A stretch of 64,000 nucleotides of DNA from an uncultured bacterium (GCA_934875375.1 CAKXHL010000009.1:1-64000); one strand, 5' to 3'; positions 52,399-61,772 are shown, numbered from the stretch's first letter. Notes: generated by a model not told the origin, from the sequence alone. Numbers and translations are program-made.

Positions 52399-55128
52399 TT
52401 ATTCGAGATAAGAGATCGGTCCATAGCTGCCTTTTTCCAAATACAACCCATCTGATTGCAAAATCAGATCGCAGCCGGTGGGGCCATAGGCTTTGAAATT
52501 GGCTCCGGCTGGAACGGTTGTATCGATTTGCTTTTGCTGGTTCCAATTTTCGTCGAACACCAAAAGATACAGTGTTTCTTCGATCGCATTAATGTCAAAA
52601 TTTTCAGCATAGATGTCAAACCAATCGACGCATTCGGCAATGATAACGTGATTTTCTGCATCGTAAACAAAATCGAGCAGGTAAGGATCACCGGGTTTAT
52701 ATTTATGGTCAACAGGAGCGGACAGGGCTTTTACCGGCTGATGGCGCTCACCGGTAGCCAGATCTATGCTGTAAAGCATATGCCATTCCAGATAAATCAG
52801 CTCGTTTTTGCCGGTGATTCCGCCGATTTGTGATGCAGAGAGAACGCCTAGCTGCTGCGCCTGTCCGGAAATTGTATCCCGGCAAATAAATTCGTCAGCC
52901 CACCCATCTCCGCCTGCAGAGTGTCCAACGTGATAGACCTCATATCGACCGTCCGGGCTGGTATAGGTCAGATTTTCCCGTGTTAACTGGTTTTCGTCAA
53001 TTACATAAACTTCTTTTCCCGAACCGGATAAAAAGTCAATATCGTGCCGGATATTGCCGATTTTGACCGAAGCGGTTTTAGCAGAAGGGTCAAGGACGAT
53101 GAGCTCAGCTGCACTTTCTTCCGTCAAAGACTGTGTTTTCCGCGGGACACTGACCTGATAAAGGGACTTTTGTTTTTGCATCCATTCATAGGTGAAGATT
53201 TCCGTATCGTTTTGATAGGATCTATTGTAAAGAAGAACGACATCGTCTTTGAAAAGGGGTACTCCGTGAAAGAAAGCATAATTTTTTGCAGAGAAATCAT
53301 AAGAAGCATATCCGCCGTATAGTGAAACCTGAAATTCCAGAAAACCGTTATGGTATTGACCGGGCTGACAAACGGACAGAGTATTGATATCATAAGCAGG
53401 AGCGGTTGTCTGAGCACGTTCCACAAAGGTTCCGTTGACGTCAAACTTCTGAATTTCTGTGTGGACGTTTGATTTCTGATTGTCGTCATCCCAAACTTCC
53501 CACGGCAATTCCTCTGAAGATGGGGGAAAAGAAGAAACATGGTACAAAACAGCATAGTTTTTTAGGGTCTGGTCGTAATAGACAGATGCGATATGCCAGT
53601 AAGGTTCCGATGGTGTTTGAAAATCCAGCTTTTGCTCTAAAGGTTCTAGTGTTGTGGCATCATAGAAGAAAAGCTGTTTCCCGTTGGTGTAACAAAAAGT
53701 ACCGTCTTGCAAATCACTGATACTGCCCCAACCATACCGCTCGTAAGGAAAAGAAAAACTGCCGATCACATAGCCAGTGTCACTGCCGTTCTGTACCGCA
53801 ATGACTTGTCCTTTGGGCGGCGCACCATATTGGTCCAAGTTATCCGGGGATAAAATTTCTCCAGTATCTGTGTTTTTTACGTAAAAAGAAAAGCTTTTGA
53901 TTTGTGCTACTTTTTCTCCTTGCAAAGAAAGTGCAGATACCGATTCCAGCGTACTAGGGTTCGCAGGGGAGACCGATTCAGAAGGCTGGCTGCTGGTTGC
54001 TGCTGCGGGGAGTGAGGACGAATCGTCAATGGAATCTGAATTTTTAGGAGGGGGAGTTTTCTGCCTGCATGCAACTAGGCTTCCTGCCAGAATGGCAGAA
54101 GAAAGTACAATGCTGAATGCTATTTTTCCAAATCGTTTTCCACTTGCCCGGAAAAGATTGTAAAATCGACGTTCTAATGTTTTTTTGCTTGCAGAAAAAT
54201 GGGTAGAGAAAATTGTGTTTTGTTGGGTTATTCCTGTTTTTAAAATGCATAGCAGCGCTTGTCCGTACTGACGGCGAAAAAAATCATCTTTCCCTTTTAG
54301 CACGGCATCATCACAGGAAATTTCAATATCCTGATCTGCCTTGCGTACCATAATCCAAACCAAGGGATTGAACCAATGTGCTGCGTTGGAGAGCAAAAGG
54401 ATGAATTTATACAACATATCCCGTCTTTTCCAGTGAATCAGTTCATGGCGAAGAATCATGGACAAATCTTCTTCAGAAAATGTGATGTTTGGCAACAAAA
54501 TAAGGGGAGAAATAATTCCAATCATCATTGGGCTGCCTATTCCGTCAAGAATCGCCAGGCGAATGTTCCTTTTCACACCCAGTTCTGACAGGATGTTCCG
54601 ATATACAGACAGTTGCTGGGGATCTACGGACGGTTCGCCACGTCGGCGTATTTTCATGCGGAAGGAAAAATAGATGGAAATATGCCATGTCAAAAAGAAA
54701 AATGCGCCGACAAGCCAGCCGATGGCAGCCGGTTTGCTTATGGTAGTTGCTTGCCCGGCCGCCTTTTTCTCCGTATTCATTTGAACTTCATAATGCTTCA
54801 TTTGCTGCTGATAAAGGACATTTGCAGCAGATGAAACAGATGGATCTACATTTTCTTTTGGAGCTTCCGGATTGGGAATATCCGGGATTTTACTCTCGTC
54901 TACACCATAGACGATTTCACGTTCTGGTACAGGTAATATAACTGGAGTTTGCGAAAAAGAAAAACGAAAGGGAATGATTAGGCGGAGCGCTAAAATGAGC
55001 CAGACACAATATCTCCACTTGGCGGAATAACGTTTGTCCAACAGCGGTTTGGTAACAAGAAAAAGAAAAATAACAACTGATGTTCCCAAAGAGATTTCAA
55101 TTACGGTATGGAAAATTTTTTCAAACAT
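52399..55128 (-). CDS. BlaR1-like M56 metalloprotease with an unusual sensor domain
   Basis: A 909-residue membrane protein. Four helices occur in the first ~345 residues, with a gluzincin zinc motif RHELIHW near residue 229 and the downstream ISCDDAV near 271. That is the BlaR1/MecR1 layout that senses a signal and cuts the partner repressor. The C-terminal 550 residues outside the cell do not look like the penicillin-binding sensor: they are rich in repeats of Tyr/Gly/Asp and resemble a beta-propeller-like domain. So the trigger is probably not a beta-lactam. The BlaI partner gene overlaps by eight bases. Confidence 0.85.
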   Translation of the reverse strand: MFEKIFHTVIEISLGTSVVIFLFLVTKPLLDKRYSAKWRYCVWLILALRLIIPFRFSFSQTPVILPVPEREIVYGVDESKIPDIPNPEAPKENVDPSVSSAANVLYQQQMKHYEVQMNTEKKAAGQATTISKPAAIGWLVGAFFFLTWHISIYFSFRMKIRRRGEPSVDPQQLSVYRNILSELGVKRNIRLAILDGIGSPMMIGIISPLILLPNITFSEEDLSMILRHELIHWKRRDMLYKFILLLSNAAHWFNPLVWIMVRKADQDIEISCDDAVLKGKDDFFRRQYGQALLCILKTGITQQNTIFSTHFSASKKTLERRFYNLFRASGKRFGKIAFSIVLSSAILAGSLVACRQKTPPPKNSDSIDDSSSLPAAATSSQPSESVSPANPSTLESVSALSLQGEKVAQIKSFSFYVKNTDTGEILSPDNLDQYGAPPKGQVIAVQNGSDTGYVIGSFSFPYERYGWGSISDLQDGTFCYTNGKQLFFYDATTLEPLEQKLDFQTPSEPYWHIASVYYDQTLKNYAVLYHVSSFPPSSEELPWEVWDDDNQKSNVHTEIQKFDVNGTFVERAQTTAPAYDINTLSVCQPGQYHNGFLEFQVSLYGGYASYDFSAKNYAFFHGVPLFKDDVVLLYNRSYQNDTEIFTYEWMQKQKSLYQVSVPRKTQSLTEESAAELIVLDPSAKTASVKIGNIRHDIDFLSGSGKEVYVIDENQLTRENLTYTSPDGRYEVYHVGHSAGGDGWADEFICRDTISGQAQQLGVLSASQIGGITGKNELIYLEWHMLYSIDLATGERHQPVKALSAPVDHKYKPGDPYLLDFVYDAENHVIIAECVDWFDIYAENFDINAIEETLYLLVFDENWNQQKQIDTTVPAGANFKAYGPTGCDLILQSDGLYLEKGSYGPISYLE

Positions 55129-55513
55129 CTTCTTTTTCCTCCTTGTGCCGGTCCAATATATTTTGGAGTTCTTCCAGACCCTTTTCTGTTAAATCTCCGC
55201 TTTCAACGAGTGCTGCTGTCATGCGGGAAAAAGCACCGCCATATAATTTATTTAAAAAAGAATGGTTGGAAAATTGCTGATATTCTTGCCGTGTTACCAA
55301 AGGGGTATAAATGTTACTACGGCCACTTTTTTTAATTGCCAGATATTGTTTGCTGCATAGATGAGAAAGAATAGTCAAAACGGTTGTATCTGCCCAGCTT
55401 TTTTTATCCAGCCAAGGGTTCAAGTCGCTGCGCAGGAAAGGACGGTTTAATTCCCAGACTGCACACATTAATTCTAATTCGGCATCCCCAAGTTTTTTCA
55501 GTGATTTATGCAT
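55121..55513 (-). CDS. BlaI/MecI-type repressor
   Basis: A 130-residue winged-helix repressor: LGDAELELMCAVWELNRPFL, then WADTTVLTILSHLCSKQYLAIKK, the usual BlaI recognition part, and a C-terminal dimerisation helix (TEKGLEELQNILDRHK). It should bind the operators at 55526-55582 until the BlaR-like protease cuts it. ATG 55511-55513 follows AGAAGGG; the longer frame to 55582 starts inside the operator and is rejected. Confidence 0.92.
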   Translation of the reverse strand: MHKSLKKLGDAELELMCAVWELNRPFLRSDLNPWLDKKSWADTTVLTILSHLCSKQYLAIKKSGRSNIYTPLVTRQEYQQFSNHSFLNKLYGGAFSRMTAALVESGDLTEKGLEELQNILDRHKEEKEDV

Positions 55514-55525
55514 AGTAGCCCTTCT

Positions 55526-55582
55526 TTCTACGATAATAGAAATTGACAAGCATATTCTATCATCGTAGAATATGCTTGTCAA
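55526..55582. promoter_or_regulatory. Symmetric promoter/operator region of the BlaI-BlaR pair
   Basis: TTGACAAGCATATTCTA (55543-55559) and its perfect complement (55566-55582) flank TCATCG. On each strand TTGACA-N17-TAGAAT forms a promoter, so both directions are equivalent. Two 16-bp operators with arms TTCTA/TAGAA, at 55526-55541 and 55555-55570, are inverted copies that differ at one base. BlaI binding would cover both promoters. Confidence 0.75.
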
Positions 55583-55633
55583 GATAATAAAAATATTGAA
55601 ATACCTACAATTTTCATCATGAGATGTCGGAAA

Positions 55634-55693
55634 GCAGTATAAAGATGGGGAGGCTGATTTTGATCAAAATCGGCCTCCCCATCTTTATACTGC
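55634..55693. repeat. 60-nt near-perfect palindrome
   Basis: Arms of 28 bases (GCAGTATAAAGATGGGGAGG at the start of the left arm) around a GATC loop. One position differs (T/C), which would be a G-U pair in RNA. There is no T-run after either arm, so it is not a normal terminator. It could be a MITE-like element, a small RNA hairpin or a bound site. It lies beyond the divergent side of the BlaI promoter and before the end of the cysteine hydrolase gene. Confidence 0.75.
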
Positions 55694-55809
55694 TAATACA
55701 GGGTAGAGCAATGTAATATCCTTTTTTCAAACAGTTTTTCTGAACAAATCATTTAAACGATTAAAATGTAGATAATCTCCAGAGTGACGTGAACAGAACG
55801 AAATAAGCT

Positions 55810-56337
55810 TTAAAGAATATCAATTTGGCATCCGGCCATTGCATCAAGTGCGGTTTGGTGGCTCTGAGGTGTAACGCCAGCACAGCAGGAAGCAACTACG
55901 CATATAGGAGTTTCCGGCAGAAAAGAGCGCAGAGTGAAAGCATTGGATATAACACAGATATCCGTACAAACACCGATCAACTGAATTTCGTCAATTATTT
56001 CTTTTTCGTTTTCGGTTAATAGATATTGGGCAAGCTGTATGCTGCCGAATGTTTCTTTGCAAAAGACAGGGCATTGCTGACTCTTACAAAATTCTTCCAA
56101 AGGCGCGGCCAACTCCCATCCAAGAGTTTTTTCTACACAATGAACAATAGGAAGTTTTTTCCCTTCCCGGCTTTCTAAATAGTTTGGCTGATGCGTATCT
56201 TTGGTAAAAAGAATTTCACCCGAAAAATTTTGAGCATACTGTAACACAGAAGGTAAAATTTTTTGCGCTTCTTCAGAACCAAGAGCACCGGTAATAAAAT
56301 CATTTTGCATATCAATTATAACGAGGATTTTTCTCAT
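55810..56337 (-). CDS. Isochorismatase-family cysteine hydrolase
   Basis: A 175-residue protein. It opens VIIDMQNDFITGALG (catalytic Asp), has a Lys in the middle (KETFGS), and the cysteine motif IGVCTDICVISNA, the Asp-Lys-Cys triad of nicotinamidase-like hydrolases. HQPNY and HCVEKTLGWE may bind metal or substrate. It could be a nicotinamidase (PncA type) for NAD salvage or another amidase. The last residues (AMAGCQIDIL) are normal for the family. It is monocistronic. Confidence 0.88.
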   Translation of the reverse strand: MRKILVIIDMQNDFITGALGSEEAQKILPSVLQYAQNFSGEILFTKDTHQPNYLESREGKKLPIVHCVEKTLGWELAAPLEEFCKSQQCPVFCKETFGSIQLAQYLLTENEKEIIDEIQLIGVCTDICVISNAFTLRSFLPETPICVVASCCAGVTPQSHQTALDAMAGCQIDIL

Positions 56338-56495
56338 AGCCTACCACATCCTTTTCTTTTTATCCTATCATGCAGGTAGAAAAAACACAAGTATCATCAT
56401 GCGACGCACTTTCTCATAAAATAAAAAGATGATTTTCAATGGTTTTTAGGCGGAAATTTTGGTGCTGCCTATTTTTAAAACATAAGGAAGTCAGA

Positions 56496-56529
56496 AAAGC
56501 CGGTGACGTTTTATCACCGGCTTTCTTTA
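56496..56529 (-). terminator. Terminator after the peptidoglycan-binding gene
   Basis: AAAGCCGGTGA / TCACCGGCTTT with a 6-base loop, reading from the minus-strand gene. Confidence 0.8.
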
Positions 56530-57333
56530 TTATTCTTGGCGCATCAAATAGCTTTTTACCTGCAGTAAGCGATTCCAGGTTTTTTCTCCCACAATCCCGT
56601 CTACTTTTAAGTCAAACAGGTGCTGGAACATCATAACAGCATTTTGAGTTTGCACGCCAAACTTTCCGTCCACCGCCAGCAGCGGAATTGCAGGATAAGC
56701 GTCTCCAACATCATTCAGATACTCCTGCAAAATACCCACTCGTTCCCCCATGGAACCGTAAGACAGAATGTTGCCATCCCAGGGGACCAGTGGATTGCTG
56801 GGAAGATTTTTAGCGGCATTTTCAATCGCGTTCCAAGTGCTTTCTTCCACTGCGCCGTGGGCGGGAAGCAAAAATAACCGCTGAAATTCTATGACAGCAT
56901 CGCGGGTTGCGTTTCCGAAATATCCATCTTCCTGCAACTGAGGAATAGAAGGATAGCTCTGCCGGATCCGATTGAGCTGTTGCTGGATATGAAGAACAGG
57001 CTCTCCGCTGGAACCTACAATTAATGGCGTTCCCGGATAGGGCATTGTTCCGTTAGGAGTATCGGGGAGGCCATTATAGACTTCTACAATTTTATTCCAG
57101 GTTGCAGGACCAATAATGCCATCGTCCGTCAGAGAGAAAAGCCGCTGGAATGCTCGAACAGCTTGATCGGTCTTATACCCGAAAAGTCCATCTTCATTGA
57201 TTTGTGGAATAGATCGGTAATGCCGGCCGATAGCATTTAAGTAACGCTGTATTTTTAGAACGTCGCTGCCGCGGGAACCGATCTGTAGATTGGTTCCCGG
57301 AAAGGCGTCCGATGTGTACGGAGTATTCATCAT
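56530..57333 (-). CDS. Triple peptidoglycan-binding-domain protein
   Basis: A 267-residue protein built of three copies of the PG_binding_1 helical domain, near residues 12-85, 98-170 and 182-258. Each has IQ-x4-LN / EDGxFG / AVxxFQ / GxxGxxTW. It has no signal peptide, membrane segment or catalytic domain, so it may bind cell-wall or spore cortex material after other export, or act inside the spore. GAGGTGGG precedes ATG 57331-57333; a GTG at 57340-57342 is possible. Confidence 0.88.
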   Translation of the reverse strand: MMNTPYTSDAFPGTNLQIGSRGSDVLKIQRYLNAIGRHYRSIPQINEDGLFGYKTDQAVRAFQRLFSLTDDGIIGPATWNKIVEVYNGLPDTPNGTMPYPGTPLIVGSSGEPVLHIQQQLNRIRQSYPSIPQLQEDGYFGNATRDAVIEFQRLFLLPAHGAVEESTWNAIENAAKNLPSNPLVPWDGNILSYGSMGERVGILQEYLNDVGDAYPAIPLLAVDGKFGVQTQNAVMMFQHLFDLKVDGIVGEKTWNRLLQVKSYLMRQE

Positions 57334-57485
57334 AGGACCCACCTCGCAAAATGTATTTGCTTTATCTTATGCTTTGTTGCGGGATTCGTGCGGGAATATT
57401 GACACTTTTTTCTGATGTTGCTATATTTAAAAGAACGTAGAGAACGCAAATAAATGATATATGACCGGAAGGGGACAAGAAAGGA

Positions 57486-58043
57486 ATGAACTATGAAGAA
57501 GCTTGGGCTTTGCTGTGCGAATACAATCAAGAACCGTTTCATTTGCAGCATGCCAAAACAGTAGCTTATGTGATGGAGTGGTTTGCAAAAAAATTAGGGT
57601 ATGAGCAGGAGGCGGATTTTTGGAAAATTGTAGGTCTTTTGCACGATTTGGATTTTGAACAATTCCCGGAGGAGCACTGTATCAAATCACAGCAGATTAT
57701 GGAGGAAAAGGGCATTGATCCAGCTATTATCCATGCAACAGCCAGCCATGGATATGGTTTGACGGTAGATGTCAAGCCGCAGCATGAAATGGAAAAGATT
57801 CTATATGCAATTGATGAACTCACAGGGCTCATCGGCGCGGCAGCGTTGATGCGGCCGTCAAAAAGCTGTAAGGATATGGAATTAAAATCGTTGAAGAAAA
57901 AATATAAATCCAGTGGTTTTGCCGCCGGATGTTCCAGAGAGGTCATCGCAAATGGTGCGGATATGCTGGGATGGGAATTGGATCGTTTGTTGGCAGATAC
58001 ATTGGAAGCCATGAAAGAGGCCGAAGAAAAGATAGAGCAGTAA
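57486..58043 (+). CDS. HD-domain hydrolase
   Basis: A 185-residue HD-superfamily phosphohydrolase of the HDIG-related type. The motif blocks are LQHAKTVAYVMEWFA, VGLLHDLDFEQFPEEH (metal His-Asp) and HATASHGYG with its distal His. These proteins usually hydrolyse a nucleotide or phosphoester; the substrate is unknown. AAGGAATG-like site before the ATG. Next gene in the same direction is deoC, 123 bases away. Confidence 0.85.
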   Translation: MNYEEAWALLCEYNQEPFHLQHAKTVAYVMEWFAKKLGYEQEADFWKIVGLLHDLDFEQFPEEHCIKSQQIMEEKGIDPAIIHATASHGYGLTVDVKPQHEMEKILYAIDELTGLIGAAALMRPSKSCKDMELKSLKKKYKSSGFAAGCSREVIANGADMLGWELDRLLADTLEAMKEAEEKIEQ

Positions 58044-58166
58044 TGTTTGGATTGGCAGCGGGGGAGCGAAAGATTCGTTCCCTCGTTTTATATTGATCCA
58101 TCTATGAAAATAGGTGAATATTGCGGCACAAAAGGAAAAATGATATACTAAAAAAGGGGGATGTTA

Positions 58167-58826
58167 GTGAATCGGCAAGAAATTTTATCAGCGGTTGACC
58201 ATACGAATTTGGATGTATGCGCTGGATGGGATCAGATACGAAAGCTGTGTGACGAGGCAATCCGTTATCATACTGCTTCCGTTTGTATCGCACCTTCCTT
58301 TGTCAAACAGGCAGCAGATTATGTTGATGGTAATATTAAAATTTGCACAGTGGTGGGATTTCCCAATGGATATGCTTCTACATCGGTTAAATGCTTCGAA
58401 GCGGCGCAAGCAGTTGCAGACGGTGCAGATGAAATTGATATGGTTGTTCACTTAGGTTGGGTAAAAGAAAAGCAATATGATCTGGTGACGGAAGAAATCA
58501 AGCAGGTGAAAAGAATGTGTTCCGGCCGGGTATTAAAGGTAATTATTGAAACCTGCCTTTTAACTGTAGAAGAGAAAATACGTATGTGTGAGGTTGTTTG
58601 CAAGGCTGGTGCAGATTATATCAAAACATCCACTGGCTTTTCCAAAACTGGCGCTACTTTTGAAGATGTAGTGTTACTCAAGCAAAATGTTTTGCCTTCG
58701 GTAAAGGTAAAAGCAGCAGGAGGAATCCGTACTTTTGCGGATGCACAAAAATTTTTGGAGTTGGGGGCCAGTCGGCTGGGAACCAGCACTCTGATAAAAC
58801 AGATAGAGCGGGAAAGGGAAAAATAA
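58167..58826 (+). CDS. deoC: Deoxyribose-phosphate aldolase
   Basis: A 219-residue DERA. It has the TIM-barrel landmarks VDHTNLDVC at the start, EIDMVVHLGWVK near residue 90, VIIETCLLT, and the Schiff-base lysine segment ADYIKTSTGF near 150, with the second active-site lysine in KVKAAGGIRTF. It splits deoxyribose 5-phosphate into acetaldehyde and glyceraldehyde 3-phosphate. GTG 58167 has a well-spaced GGGGG site; ATG 58161 is too close to it. Confidence 0.93.
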   Translation: MNRQEILSAVDHTNLDVCAGWDQIRKLCDEAIRYHTASVCIAPSFVKQAADYVDGNIKICTVVGFPNGYASTSVKCFEAAQAVADGADEIDMVVHLGWVKEKQYDLVTEEIKQVKRMCSGRVLKVIIETCLLTVEEKIRMCEVVCKAGADYIKTSTGFSKTGATFEDVVLLKQNVLPSVKVKAAGGIRTFADAQKFLELGASRLGTSTLIKQIEREREK

Positions 58827-58856
58827 GGCTTTCTTTTTTAAGAAAGGGGTTGGGGA

Positions 58857-59386
58857 ATGGATATCGCCGTTAGAGTTGCACAGCAGGCTGATTTGGATGA
58901 AGTGGAACGGCTGTACGATGAATGAAATGATTATTTGGCAGTTCATGAGAATTATCCCCGTTGGAAAAAGGGGTGTACCCGTTACGAGAGCATGCACAGG
59001 AAGGGATTTGTACCAAAAGCCTGTATGTAGCCACGTATGAAGGGAAAATCGTAGGTTCAGTAATTTATTTGTTGGAGCAAGGGCAGGTCTATCAAAGTGT
59101 GAATTGGCAGCTCGATTTCGATGTACCGGTAATTGTGATTCACATATTGGCCGTCCATCCGGATTATCTTGGCTGTGGTGTCGGAAAAGCAGTGCTGGAG
59201 TATGCAGAAAATTTTGGAAGAAGACAAGGGGCACGAGCGATTCGATTGGATACTTATGAAAAGAATGCTCCGGCTGTTCGGCTTTATGAGAAATGCAATT
59301 TTTAGGAATGTGGAAGAGTCGATCTGGGCTTGGAACCCATTTATGGACTGAAATGGTATCGAGTGTTTGAAAAAATCATAAATTAA
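58857..59386 (+). pseudogene. GNAT acetyltransferase with an opal codon, a frameshift and an amber codon
   Basis: ATG 58857 follows GGGG. It encodes MDIAVRVAQQADLDEVERLYDE, then TGA 58923-58925 (expected Trp), then NDYLAVHENYPRWKKG. At the G-run 58970-58973 an extra G shifts the frame; the acetyltransferase core resumes as VYPLREHAQEGICTK, then VIHILAVHPDYLGCGVGKAVLEY. TAG 59303-59305 stops it after YEKCNF, but the frame continues ECGRVDLGLEPIYGLKWYR to TAA 59386. Three lesions mean a dead gene. It lies between deoC and deoD, whose frames are intact. Confidence 0.85.
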
Positions 59387-59408
59387 TCTGCGAAAGGGAG
59401 GAATCAGG

Positions 59409-60125
59409 ATGTCAGTGCCAACACCGCATATCAGCGCTCAAAAAGGGGAGTTTGCGAAAACTGTTTTGATGCCGGGAGATCCACTGCGGGCGAAATTTAT
59501 TGCAGAAACTTTTTTGGAAAAGGCCAGGCTGGTCAATAATGTCCGGGGAATTGGGGGTTATACCGGTTTTTATCAGGGGAAAGAGGTCTCGGTTATGGCA
59601 AGCGGTATGGGCATGCCATCTATGGGCATTTATAGCTATGAGCTGTTTCATTTTTATGAAGTGGATCACATTATTAGGATTGGAACGGCAGGAGCGATTC
59701 GCGCAGATTTAAAACTGCGCGATGTGGTGGCTGGAATGGGAGCCTGTACCAATTCCTCTTTTGCAAAACAATATCAGTTGCCAGGAGATTATGCGCCTAT
59801 TGCCAGTTATCGCATGCTGCAAACCGCCGTAGATACGGCAAAACAGCAAGGAATCGATCTGATCGTCGGGAATTTATATTCCTCCGATACTTTTTATGAT
59901 GAGCGGGAAGACAGTCTTCTTCGTTGGCAGAAGATGGGAGTTTTGGCCGTGGAGATGGAAGCCGCTGCGCTGTATATGAATGCTGCTTTATCAGGAAAAG
60001 AGGCACTGGCGATTTGTACGATTTCCGACTGTCCGTTGACTGGGGAGAGCAGTACCTCGGAAGAACGACAGAGCTCTTTTACACAGATGATGGAAATTGC
60101 GTTGCAGACGGCAGTTCGCCTGTAA
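59409..60125 (+). CDS. deoD: Purine nucleoside phosphorylase
   Basis: A 238-residue hexameric-type PNP. It begins TPHISAQKGEFAKTVLMPGDPLRAK (phosphate-binding GDPLR), has GMGMPSMGIYSYEL and RIGTAGAI, and keeps the catalytic VEMEAAALY and ISDCPLTGE. It releases purine bases and (deoxy)ribose 1-phosphate. With deoC it fits deoxynucleoside breakdown. AAAGGGAGG precedes ATG 59409. A terminator follows. Confidence 0.95.
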   Translation: MSVPTPHISAQKGEFAKTVLMPGDPLRAKFIAETFLEKARLVNNVRGIGGYTGFYQGKEVSVMASGMGMPSMGIYSYELFHFYEVDHIIRIGTAGAIRADLKLRDVVAGMGACTNSSFAKQYQLPGDYAPIASYRMLQTAVDTAKQQGIDLIVGNLYSSDTFYDEREDSLLRWQKMGVLAVEMEAAALYMNAALSGKEALAICTISDCPLTGESSTSEERQSSFTQMMEIALQTAVRL

Positions 60126-60140
60126 TTAACACACAATAAA

Positions 60141-60177
60141 AAAAGCCGCTGAGTTTGTATGCCTCAGCGGCTTTTTT
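60141..60177 (+). terminator. Terminator after deoD
   Basis: AAAAGCCGCTGAG / CTCAGCGGCTTTTTT with a 9-base loop. Confidence 0.88.
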
Positions 60178-60341
60178 ATTGCTTTTTTAAAATCTTTAGG
60201 TGAAAATACGAGATAGATTTAATTGGCAAATATACAAAAATTTACTGATACAGGGTTTTCAGAAAATAGGTGAAATCTTGTATTGAATGATAATGCATAA
60301 ATTTGAAAATAATTTAAAATAGAATAAATATACATTAATAA

Positions 60342-60370
60342 TTGACAAACGAAGAGAAATAACTTATCAT
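60342..60370 (+). promoter_or_regulatory. Promoter of the MFS gene
   Basis: TTGACA (60342-60347), 17 bases, TATCAT (60365-60370). The preceding 160 bases are AT-rich with no gene. A short GC dyad CCTGGGAACCTGGG near 60410 may be a regulator site. Confidence 0.75.
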
Positions 60371-60449
60371 AATATATTATAAGTCAATAGGTCCTTGATG
60401 CTGTTCCTGTCCTGGGAACCTGGGAAATAAAAATGGAAAGAGGAGAAAG

Positions 60450-61751
60450 ATGGAAACTGATACGACACAAAATCAAACAACGACTGCGCTTAATATTCCT
60501 GCATTTTGGAAAGCACAGCGGAAAGACTGGAGAATTACCGTTATTCGAACATCGTTGGAGCGACTGGGCTACAAAATTATATTGCCTTACTTAACGATTT
60601 ATATCATTCTTCTGGGTGCGACTAAGACGCAGCTGGGTTTTGTAACAAGCTTGGGGCTGATTGCCAGCGGATTGATCGGACCTTATATTGGACAGGTTAT
60701 TGACCGTCATGGTCCGAAAAAGGTTTATATTGTCGGTATTCTGATCCTCGCTGGAGGATATTTGGCTTTCGCTTCTGCCCCAGTTTGGCAGGTTGCGGCA
60801 CTGGGCATGTTTTTACACCAGTTGGGCGGAGGTGTCGGCGGACAGAGCTGTGCTACTATCTGCGGTAACTGCCTTGCCAATTGTGACAGAGCGAAAGGCA
60901 TGCTTGTCTGTGAGTCATTGGCCGCCGGTGTTTTAGGAATGGTTGGCCCGATGATTTCGGGTTGGTTTTTGGTGAGTATTATGGGTGTGGAAGATACTCC
61001 TACGGATCCCAACAGTATTCGCCCACTATTTTTCATTACGCTGACGATTACAATCATTTCTCTGCTCGTTGTAGTATTTAAACTGTCTTTTTCCCGTTGG
61101 ACCACTAGCAATTCTAATGTAAAACGTAACGTTTTGAAAGATGCGGTTGCTATTTTAAAGGCAGATAAAAACTGTGTGAAGTGGATTTTCATGGCAATTG
61201 TGGGCAATATGCCAGTAGCCATGGTCATTCCTTATGTACAGCTTTTTGCTGCTGAAACTAAAAATGCCAGTGTAGCTACGTTGTCGGGTATGGTCACAGC
61301 AACAGCATTGACCTCAGTTGTATGCGGCTATTTCTTTGGCGTTTTAGGTGACCGTTTTGGCCGGAAGAAGATATTAACGTTAACCATTGTCTTGTACTTG
61401 ATTGGGCTAGTTTTGCTTGTGACAACTAAAAATCCTGTTATGTTATTGATAGTCGGTATTTTACAGGGATTCCAGGAAATCGGAGGGCCTTTGGCTGCGT
61501 CTATCCAAAATGAGCTAGTACCGCATAAGGTAATGGGACGCTGGGTTGGTGTTGTGCGTTTTTTCAGTTCCATGTTCAGCGCTTTAATGGCTGCTTTAGG
61601 CGGTATTATCTACGATCAGCTAGGAGGGCAGTGGATTTTCATCATTTATATTGCCTGCGAGATCTGCATTCGTTTGCCTTTGCTTTTCAGTCTTCCGGAA
61701 ACACTCCATCATAAAGTGGATGAAGAAGCTTTTGCCAGTTTAGACGATTGA
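60450..61751 (+). CDS. MFS transporter
   Basis: A 433-residue transporter with 12 membrane helices in two six-helix bundles, split by a loop near residues 205-240. The signature motif GPYIGQVIDRHGPKKVY lies after helix 2 and DRFGRKKILTL after helix 8. It begins with a 25-residue cytoplasmic N-terminus (METDTTQNQTTTALN). Close in look to drug or metabolite MFS proteins; the substrate cannot be inferred. GAGGAG before the ATG. It is monocistronic between promoter and terminator. Confidence 0.9.
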   Translation: METDTTQNQTTTALNIPAFWKAQRKDWRITVIRTSLERLGYKIILPYLTIYIILLGATKTQLGFVTSLGLIASGLIGPYIGQVIDRHGPKKVYIVGILILAGGYLAFASAPVWQVAALGMFLHQLGGGVGGQSCATICGNCLANCDRAKGMLVCESLAAGVLGMVGPMISGWFLVSIMGVEDTPTDPNSIRPLFFITLTITIISLLVVVFKLSFSRWTTSNSNVKRNVLKDAVAILKADKNCVKWIFMAIVGNMPVAMVIPYVQLFAAETKNASVATLSGMVTATALTSVVCGYFFGVLGDRFGRKKILTLTIVLYLIGLVLLVTTKNPVMLLIVGILQGFQEIGGPLAASIQNELVPHKVMGRWVGVVRFFSSMFSALMAALGGIIYDQLGGQWIFIIYIACEICIRLPLLFSLPETLHHKVDEEAFASLDD

Positions 61752-61772
61752 TTCCTTTTAAAAGGCATATCA

